A stretch of DNA of 9,656 nt from Bacillota bacterium (GTDB lineage: Bacteria; Bacillota; Bacilli; Alicyclobacillales; SLC66). The notes beneath the pieces were generated by a model. That model saw only the letters and a program-made list of their open reading frames with translations, was not told the origin of the DNA and ran no database searches. Location: positions 1 through 9,656 of the forward strand of contig JAKADD010000071.1 of the NCBI GenBank assembly GCA_021820825.1, given 5' to 3'. The position numbers and the translations under genes were made by a program. Below are positions 4,511 to 9,656 of the stretch, piece after piece. Each line of letters begins with the position of its first letter. The stretch's first letter is position 1.

Positions 4511-7480
4511 ATGCGTTATGTGTCACTGCAATTTACACATTCTCACCGCAAAGGCCAGCGATCAGTTGAACGTCTGCAACTTTTCCTGTGCGATCTGACG
4601 CAACATACAGCCACTTTGCTCCTCCAGGCAGAGCGCAGCGCGGCGGCAACAGGCGCAGACGATCCAGCGTACACAATCCAAAACGAACAGGAAAAGCAGA
4701 CAGTGCAAAACTTCGGCGAACTGTGGCCGCTCTGTCTGAAGGCCATCGATACGCACCCTGTTATTGTGGCGAGAAGCGCCGACAAGGCAGAGATTCTGGA
4801 CTCATTGGCGCAGGAATGTGGATACCTGGCCATCCCCAGAGAACGGACGCTGGATCTGGAGACACTCGCCCGCATTGCCCTCCCGACTCTGGCCAGACAC
4901 GATCTGGAGACGGTGGTTGCCCATCTGTTTGGGGCGCTTCCAGACGCGCCCGGCGATCTGCACAGCAGACTGCCAGTCGTCTCCATGGCGCTCCTGAAGA
5001 GACTGCAGGCGCTGCCCCTCATCACACTCCAGACACTCGCGTCGGCAGTTCCTGACCGGGCGCTTCAGGACGCGTTGACCCAGCTGGCGATTGATCGCAT
5101 TGCTCACTACGAGGAGACGGATGACAATCTGGGAGTCGTGCGCGGCATTGCCTTCATAAAGGCGCCGGAACCGCCATTCGGCAAAATGGACAGCGCGCAC
5201 GGGGCGTCCTCGCACGATGCAGGAGAGACGCTGACCAAGGCCAGTCTCAAACGGCTCCACGAACGGTTCGGCGCGCAAACGGGCGACGGAAAACAGCCGC
5301 TTTCTCACCCTCCCTTTGAACGCCGCCATGGGCAGGAGCAGATGATCGGACTCGTGGCGCAAGCGCTTGCCACCGATTCGCACCTGATTGTCGAGGCGGG
5401 AACGGGCACTGGAAAATCGCTCGCCTATCTGTGGCCGAGCGCCCTGTTTGCGGTGCAGACCGGCGAGCGCGTCGTAATCGCCACACATACGATCGCCTTG
5501 CAGGAACAATTGCGCCAACAGGATCTGAAAGTTGTTTCAGAGCAAATGGAGAACGGCTTTGCATTCGCGCTTCTAAAGGGACGCAACAACTACCTCTGCA
5601 TGCGCAAACTCGCAGACCGTATTGAGACGCTGTCAGTTCTCAGTGCAGCGGAGCAACTGTTTTATCTCGCCGTCCTGGTATGGGTAACCGAAACGGAGAC
5701 CGGCGATCGCGAAGAGGTCGCCTTCTCGCGCGATGAAGAAGAATATTGGCGACAGATCGCGAGCGAAACAGAATCCTGCGTCGGCAAGCGTTGCCCCTTC
5801 TTTAAGGACTGTTTCTATTTTCGTGCGCGGCAGGCGGCGGCGGGGGCGGATCTTGTACTGACAAACCATTCGCTGGTGCTGTCGGATATGCAGGCTGATC
5901 ATCGTGTGCTGCCCGGTTACGATCGCCTCATCATCGATGAGGCGCATCAGTTTGAAGATCAGGCGACAAAACAGTTGGGGGCAGAGGTGGCAGAGCAGGA
6001 TATCGCGCGTCTGCTCGATCGTCTGCTTGGTGCACGGGGAGGACTGATCGTCGAGTCGCAAAGGTCGCTTTCCGCCAGAGCGGGCGGGGAGTTTCCAGAG
6101 GCTGGGATACTCATGGGATTGCTGGACAAGCTTGGACGACTGGTACTGCGTGCGGCGCAGGAAACAAAGGTGCTGTTTCATGCCGTGCAGCAATTTATGA
6201 ACAGCGTGGGCAGCGTTCAGGCGGAATATCGTCTGACGCAGGAACGGCTGCAGTCTGGCGAGTATGGGCTGGTGCAGGCTGCCATTGCCGATGTGGCGCA
6301 AACCCAGAAGCTGCTGGCGGCCTGTACGAAAGAATACGGGCAGTCTGGAACGGAGAATGAACTGGATGACGGTCTTCAGGCGCGCATTGAAGACGCATTT
6401 GGCTTTGCGAGAGAATTGGAATACGCTCTGCAGGTCTGTGCGGATGTACTTCAGCTACGCCTGGACCAGGAGCGGTTCGTAGGATGGATCACACTGCGCA
6501 AAGGCGCGGGCAGGGACCGCGTTTCCCTGCAACTGGCGCCGCTGTCGGTGGCAGATACGTTGGCGCGCCAACTGTTTGCCAACAAACGAACAGTCATCTT
6601 GACTTCAGCCACACTTTCTGTGGGAGGTTCCTTCGCCTTTTTTGCGGACGGCGTCGGGATGCGGACGTTTCTGGAGACTGGCGCCGCACGCGCGGAGATA
6701 GTGCCTTCACCGTTTGACTATAGCCGGCAGTCACTGCTCTGCGTTCCCACGGACCTGCCGGATGTCAGAAACAGACACGTTTACACGGAAGCGGTGGGGC
6801 AGGCCATCACGCGGATCGCCAGGCTGGCCGATGGCCGCACCATGGTTTTATTCACATCCAATCAGATGCTGGCGCAGGTTTACCGACAGGAACAGGGCCG
6901 CCTGCGCGACAGCGGGATCACACTGCTCGCCCAAGGGTATCATGATCACCGCAAGACAAGACTCATTGAAACCTTCAGACAGGAAGACAAGGCTGTGCTC
7001 TTTGGGGTCAACAGTTTCTGGGAAGGCATTGACATTCGCGGTGATGATCTCAGTTGTCTTGTCATCGTCAAACTGCCCTTTGCCGTGCCCAGTCATCCCG
7101 TCGTGGAAGCGCGCAGCGAACTGTATGAGAAGGCGGGGAAGAGACCCTTTTTTGACTACAGCGTACCGCAGGCAGTCATCCGCTTCACGCAGGGATTTGG
7201 TCGTCTCATCCGTTCCCAGTCAGACAGGGGAACGGTCTTCGTCCTGGATACGCGTATTGTCCTCAGTCATTACGGTCGACTCTTTATTCGTTCCCTGCCC
7301 GGTCCCAAGGTCTGTATTGGGTCGCTCGACGAGACTTGCGAGCAGGCGCTCGCATTCTTTTCGCCCCTCGGTAACAATCTACAGGTAACAGGGGAGACTG
7401 AAGACGCAGCAGAACGCACTGTGCAGGCCGGGCACAGGAGGGATCAATTCGCGGTGAAAGGGAGACGATCACAACGCTGA
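4511..7480 (+). CDS. dinG: DinG-family ATP-dependent helicase with a degenerate N-terminal exonuclease domain
   Basis: This 989-residue protein is an XPD/DinG-type superfamily 2 helicase, expected to unwind DNA 5' to 3' and to act in repair of forks, R-loops or other structures. Residues 1-175 align by pattern with the DnaQ-like exonuclease domain of Firmicutes DinG, but the catalytic acids are gone. The DxE motif is QFT (7-9), the HNxxFD region is RSADKA (88-93), and the final HxxxxD keeps only H151, with V156 in the Asp place. The helicase core is intact: Walker A EAGTGTGKS (295-303), ATHTIALQEQL (324-334), DEAH (476-479), TSATL (698-702), SFWEGID (835-841) and motif VI QGFGRLIRSQSDRG (894-907). 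Four cysteines, C363 and C423-x4-C428-x5-C434, fit the 4Fe-4S ligands of E. coli DinG. The start at 4511 follows AGAGG and matches the exonuclease-domain start; the frame is open back to 4115, but only inside the TPR gene. In B. subtilis dinG follows panBCD, so synteny agrees. Confidence 0.93.
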   Translation: MRYVSLQFTHSHRKGQRSVERLQLFLCDLTQHTATLLLQAERSAAATGADDPAYTIQNEQEKQTVQNFGELWPLCLKAIDTHPVIVARSADKAEILDSLAQECGYLAIPRERTLDLETLARIALPTLARHDLETVVAHLFGALPDAPGDLHSRLPVVSMALLKRLQALPLITLQTLASAVPDRALQDALTQLAIDRIAHYEETDDNLGVVRGIAFIKAPEPPFGKMDSAHGASSHDAGETLTKASLKRLHERFGAQTGDGKQPLSHPPFERRHGQEQMIGLVAQALATDSHLIVEAGTGTGKSLAYLWPSALFAVQTGERVVIATHTIALQEQLRQQDLKVVSEQMENGFAFALLKGRNNYLCMRKLADRIETLSVLSAAEQLFYLAVLVWVTETETGDREEVAFSRDEEEYWRQIASETESCVGKRCPFFKDCFYFRARQAAAGADLVLTNHSLVLSDMQADHRVLPGYDRLIIDEAHQFEDQATKQLGAEVAEQDIARLLDRLLGARGGLIVESQRSLSARAGGEFPEAGILMGLLDKLGRLVLRAAQETKVLFHAVQQFMNSVGSVQAEYRLTQERLQSGEYGLVQAAIADVAQTQKLLAACTKEYGQSGTENELDDGLQARIEDAFGFARELEYALQVCADVLQLRLDQERFVGWITLRKGAGRDRVSLQLAPLSVADTLARQLFANKRTVILTSATLSVGGSFAFFADGVGMRTFLETGAARAEIVPSPFDYSRQSLLCVPTDLPDVRNRHVYTEAVGQAITRIARLADGRTMVLFTSNQMLAQVYRQEQGRLRDSGITLLAQGYHDHRKTRLIETFRQEDKAVLFGVNSFWEGIDIRGDDLSCLVIVKLPFAVPSHPVVEARSELYEKAGKRPFFDYSVPQAVIRFTQGFGRLIRSQSDRGTVFVLDTRIVLSHYGRLFIRSLPGPKVCIGSLDETCEQALAFFSPLGNNLQVTGETEDAAERTVQAGHRRDQFAVKGRRSQR
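7436..7442 (+). promoter_or_regulatory. Strong Shine-Dalgarno near the dinG end without a matching canonical start codon
   Basis: AGGAGGG is the best ribosome site in this part of the window, yet no ATG, GTG or TTG of the downstream gene's frame lies at a usual distance. In that frame there is an ATT at 7447, five bases after AGGAGG; the first ATG is at 7492, about 50 bases away. A GTG at 7454 is in the dinG frame and would give only eight codons. It may set an ATT start for the next gene, or serve re-initiation or coupling. Confidence 0.45.
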
Positions 7481-7491
7481 CGACCCATGCG

Positions 7492-8355
7492 ATGGTGTTC
7501 ATGGCAATGGCAGTCATCACAGGAACGCTTCTTTCTTCCCGGGCGATCACCACGACCCCGCTTGAGACAGCCTCGCGGATCGTTGCGCAGGCGCAACCTT
7601 ACGCTGCGCTGACCGTTCTGACGCCCTCTCAGGAAGCGGTCGTCGCACTGCCCTATTCCTCGCTTCCCGGATTGGCGAGAGACAGCAGCGCGCCTCCTGC
7701 AAGGCGTGTGCGGGCCGCCATCGTGTACGATATTCCTACGCTCCTGACTTCGCCTGACTGGGCGCGCCTGTTTCAGACCATACATAGACGGTTTCGGCCG
7801 CAAAATATCCTGCTGGCTCCGGAATCATTGGCCCCTTCGCACAGCAGTCCGCCGGAAACAGAAGCTGGACAGATCTGGTTGCGGCGCGACAGGGCGGAAG
7901 TGGTGCAGGGTCTCTGTACTGTCAGCATCCATGTCCTGCCGCGCGCCGATGACAGTGCGCAACCACTTGCCATGCTGCACATTGACGCGCCGCATGTCAG
8001 CGTCGGCGTGATCTACCGTGTTCCCGCCCAGACAAATGGCGCATGGCCGAGGGAGCACGACGTGATCGTTTTGCAACTGTCAAAGCTCGCTCCCGTTGTG
8101 GACTTGCGATCACTCACAGTGCTCGATCCAGAGGTGGCCATTGTGCTTGACGATCAGGGAAAACACCCTGCCGATCCCGCCCAGGTTTCCATGATTGAAC
8201 ACCTGCGTGATTTGTGGGTCGATGTCTATCAGGTGTCCTCCAGCCGTCCGTTCGTCATTCTGGCGGGCAGTCATGGCCTGCTGTTGCCCATGCACAGCGC
8301 CGCATTCGGAAAATCCGCCGCTCTTCCTGACAGCCTGGCAGGGAATCGACGATAG
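7492..8355 (+). CDS. Hypothetical exported protein, possible inactive metallo-beta-lactamase-like fold
   Basis: Not recognised as a named gene. From the ATG at 7492 it has 287 residues. The N terminus is hydrophobic (MVFMAMAVITGTLL), which suggests an export signal or membrane anchor; an ATT start at 7447, well placed after AGGAGGG, would add RGER in front and make a more typical signal sequence. The rest has short beta-strand-like stretches and no metal-binding motif. Its layout recalls the C-terminal hydrolase domain of ComEC/Rec2. A strand and turn at 73-92 (AAIVYDIPTLLTSPDW) sits where THxHxDH would be, then NILLAP (105-110), a strand block at 126-177, VIVLQLSKL (191-199) in place of the HHGS strand, and DPEVAIVLDDQGKHP (212-226) in place of the segment ending in GHP. 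If this reading is right, the fold is kept and catalysis is lost. It starts just after dinG and precedes rex by 44 bases. Function unknown; the fold is an inference. Confidence 0.7.
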   Translation: MVFMAMAVITGTLLSSRAITTTPLETASRIVAQAQPYAALTVLTPSQEAVVALPYSSLPGLARDSSAPPARRVRAAIVYDIPTLLTSPDWARLFQTIHRRFRPQNILLAPESLAPSHSSPPETEAGQIWLRRDRAEVVQGLCTVSIHVLPRADDSAQPLAMLHIDAPHVSVGVIYRVPAQTNGAWPREHDVIVLQLSKLAPVVDLRSLTVLDPEVAIVLDDQGKHPADPAQVSMIEHLRDLWVDVYQVSSSRPFVILAGSHGLLLPMHSAAFGKSAALPDSLAGNRR

Positions 8356-8387
8356 AAACGAGAATATGCACATGATATCTGTATTGT

Positions 8388-8392
8388 GGAGG
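8388..8392 (+). promoter_or_regulatory. Ribosome binding site of rex
   Basis: GGAGG ends 7 bases before the ATG at 8400, ideal spacing, and fixes the rex start. The 44-base gap between the upstream gene and rex holds no obvious hairpin, and no palindrome of the TTGTGAA-n6-TTCACAA kind that would suggest Rex self-regulation. Confidence 0.8.
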
Positions 8393-8399
8393 CCAGGAC

Positions 8400-9032
8400 A
8401 TGCCAACCAGAGATCTGAAAATTTCTCCTTCCGTCGTCCGTCGATTACCCATCTACCTGCGTCACATACAGGTGTTGCGCGCACAGGGGGTGGACCGCGT
8501 CTCGTCGCAGGAAATGGGAGACAGGCTGGACCTGAATCCTGCACAGATTCGCAAGGACCTTGCTTCATTTGGAGAGTTTGGAAAAAAAGGGGTAGGATAC
8601 GAAGTTTCCTACCTGGAACGCAAACTGCGCCAAATTCTTAATCTGGATCGCAATATTGGCGTGGCCTTGATCGGCGCGGGTCATCTGGGAATCGCCCTGT
8701 CCAATTATGCGCGGTTTCAGAGTGAACGAATGACCATCAATGGTCTGTTTGACAGTGATCCGCAGAAAATCGGCGCGAAGATCGGGCACCTCATTGTTGA
8801 AAACGTCGCTGGACTGGAAACTGCATGTCAGACACGACACATGCAGATCGGGATTATCGCCGTTCCCGCAATCGCCGCGCAAGGCGTCTGCGACGCCCTA
8901 GTCAAGGCGCAGATTCGTGTGATTCTCAATTTTGCGCCAGCCAGTCTGCGGATCCCGAAAGGCGTTCATCTGCGCAACACGGACTTTACCACGGAATTGC
9001 AGTCGCTCGCGTTTTACCTCGCCGATGAATGA
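8400..9032 (+). CDS. rex: Redox-sensing transcriptional repressor Rex
   Basis: The 210-residue protein is full length for Rex, the dimeric repressor that binds DNA when NAD+ is high and releases it when NADH rises, controlling fermentation and respiration genes. The N-terminal winged helix covers about residues 5-78, starting with the SPSVVRRLPIYLR signature, with the recognition region VSSQEMGDRLDLNPAQIRKD (34-53) followed by the conserved FGEFGKKGVGYEV (57-69). The Rossmann domain starts about residue 85 with IGAGHLGIAL, containing GxGxxG at 92-97, and D118/D120 follow in FDSDPQKIG. The C-terminal swapped helix carries LRNTDFTTELQSLAFYL (191-207), the family hallmark. It is preceded by a good ribosome site. 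It may be read from its own promoter or from upstream; no convincing promoter was seen. The next gene begins 51 bases downstream. Confidence 0.97.
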   Translation: MPTRDLKISPSVVRRLPIYLRHIQVLRAQGVDRVSSQEMGDRLDLNPAQIRKDLASFGEFGKKGVGYEVSYLERKLRQILNLDRNIGVALIGAGHLGIALSNYARFQSERMTINGLFDSDPQKIGAKIGHLIVENVAGLETACQTRHMQIGIIAVPAIAAQGVCDALVKAQIRVILNFAPASLRIPKGVHLRNTDFTTELQSLAFYLADE

Positions 9033-9039
9033 ACCGGTG

Positions 9040-9048
9040 TGATACACT
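9040..9048 (+). promoter_or_regulatory. Possible extended -10 promoter element upstream of mtnP
   Basis: TGATACACT in the 51-base rex-mtnP gap fits an extended -10 (TGn followed by TACACT, four of six consensus). No -35 hexamer is seen at the expected distance. It overlaps a small inverted repeat GTGT-gat-ACAC (9037-9047). A start near 9055 would give a leader of about 30 bases. The evidence is weak. Confidence 0.25.
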
Positions 9049-9083
9049 CTCAGCGAGACGTTTTCCGAAAGGATGGATTCATC

Positions 9084-9656
9084 ATGCTTCATGCCGATTA
9101 TGCCATCATTGGCGGTACGGGCGTATACGATCCGGCGCTGCTTGAGAACGCGCGTGAAGAAACAGTGCAGACGAGATACGGAACGGCCAGCTGCACCGTT
9201 GGCGAGTATCAGGGCAAACGGATCGCTTTCATGCCAAGGCACGGGAAAGATCATCATGTTCCTCCTCATCAGGTCAATTACAAAGCCAATATTCAGGCGT
9301 TGGCAGAGCTTGGCGTCACACAGGTATTCGCCACCGCCGCCGTGGGCAGCATGCGACTTGCGCTTGCTCCTGGCGCTCTGGTGGTGGTCGATCAGTTTCT
9401 GGATTTTACAAAGGGGCGTTCCTTGACTTTTTTTGAAGACGGAGAACCCGTCACACACGTCGACATGACAGACCCCTATTGCTCACGCCTGCGCAGGCGC
9501 CTTGTCGACACCGCTTCAGAAATCGGCGTCGCTGTCGCAAACGGCGGTACATATGTCTGTACAGAAGGACCCCGTTTTGAATCGCCGGCCGAAATTCGCA
9601 TGTTTGCGCAACTGGGCGGCGATGTCGTAGGAATGACTTCGATTCCGGAGACGGTG
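9084..9656 (+). CDS. mtnP: S-methyl-5'-thioadenosine phosphorylase-family protein (3' truncated by window edge)
   Basis: The frame is open for 191 codons from the ATG at 9084 to the window end. It is a member of the PNP/MTAP phosphorylase family, which uses phosphate to cleave methylthioadenosine or a purine nucleoside into free base and (methylthio)ribose-1-phosphate in nucleoside and methionine salvage. Seen motifs: phosphate loop IIGGTGVYDP (8-17), RHGKDHHVPPHQVNYKANI (53-71), TAAVGS (85-90), DQFLDFTKGR (103-112) and YVCTEGPRFESPAEIRMF (157-174), then VVGMTSIPE near the edge. The start is supported by GAAAGGA (9067-9073) and by GGTG lying close to the N terminus as in the family. MTAP, methylthioinosine phosphorylase and other PNP enzymes differ in residues downstream of this point, which are cut off, so exact substrate and symbol are tentative. 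The gene follows rex in the same direction. Confidence 0.82.
   Translation, partial: MLHADYAIIGGTGVYDPALLENAREETVQTRYGTASCTVGEYQGKRIAFMPRHGKDHHVPPHQVNYKANIQALAELGVTQVFATAAVGSMRLALAPGALVVVDQFLDFTKGRSLTFFEDGEPVTHVDMTDPYCSRLRRRLVDTASEIGVAVANGGTYVCTEGPRFESPAEIRMFAQLGGDVVGMTSIPETV

Noticed and set aside
4518..4540. Inverted repeat ATGTGT...ACACAT at the start of dinG as an operator or Rex site
   Set aside because: It lies within coding sequence, has 6-base arms with an 11-base spacer, and does not match the Rex box; chance level.
8327..8356. CTGACA and GATAGA hexamers upstream of rex as a promoter
   Set aside because: The -10 matches only three of six positions and the spacing is 18; too weak to annotate.

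Overview
The window reads as chromosomal DNA of a moderately GC-rich member of the Bacilli. The best guess is an Alicyclobacillaceae- or Paenibacillaceae-like lineage. The reasons are a bacillithiol gene (bshA), an AGGAGG-type Shine-Dalgarno in front of several genes, a Rex repressor, and a gene order that is a rearranged version of the Bacillus subtilis bshA-cca-birA-panB-panC-panD-dinG cluster. All genes lie on the + strand and are tightly packed. I saw no tRNA, rRNA, CRISPR array, insertion sequence or convincing rho-independent terminator, and no gene-free stretch longer than about 70 bases.

Layout: the 3' end of bshA (1-209); birA (246-1094), panB (1091-1954) and panC (1951-2820), joined by two 4-base ATGA stop/start overlaps; a 69-base gap with a weak promoter candidate; a 520-residue cytoplasmic TPR protein of unknown function (2890-4452); dinG (4511-7480); a secreted or membrane-anchored hypothetical protein (about 7492-8355, true start uncertain); rex (8400-9032); and the 5' part of an MTA phosphorylase-family gene (9084 to the window end).

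Functionally, birA and panBC form a cofactor block: biotin attachment to carboxylases, and pantoate/pantothenate synthesis for CoA. dinG is a DNA-repair helicase. rex senses the NADH/NAD+ ratio. The last gene salvages methylthioadenosine or a related nucleoside. bshA belongs to thiol redox homeostasis.

The main departures from the textbook cluster are domain erosion and gene loss. BirA lacks its DNA-binding domain and abuts bshA where cca normally sits. panD is absent and a TPR gene occupies its place. DinG keeps an intact helicase with four Fe-S cysteines, but its N-terminal exonuclease domain has lost all its catalytic acids. The unknown gene before rex looks, by its layout, like a catalytically dead metallo-beta-lactamase fold of the ComEC C-terminal type. 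The window is mostly housekeeping. I see no evidence for a wholly new multi-gene system, but the degenerate enzymes and the TPR gene deserve attention.
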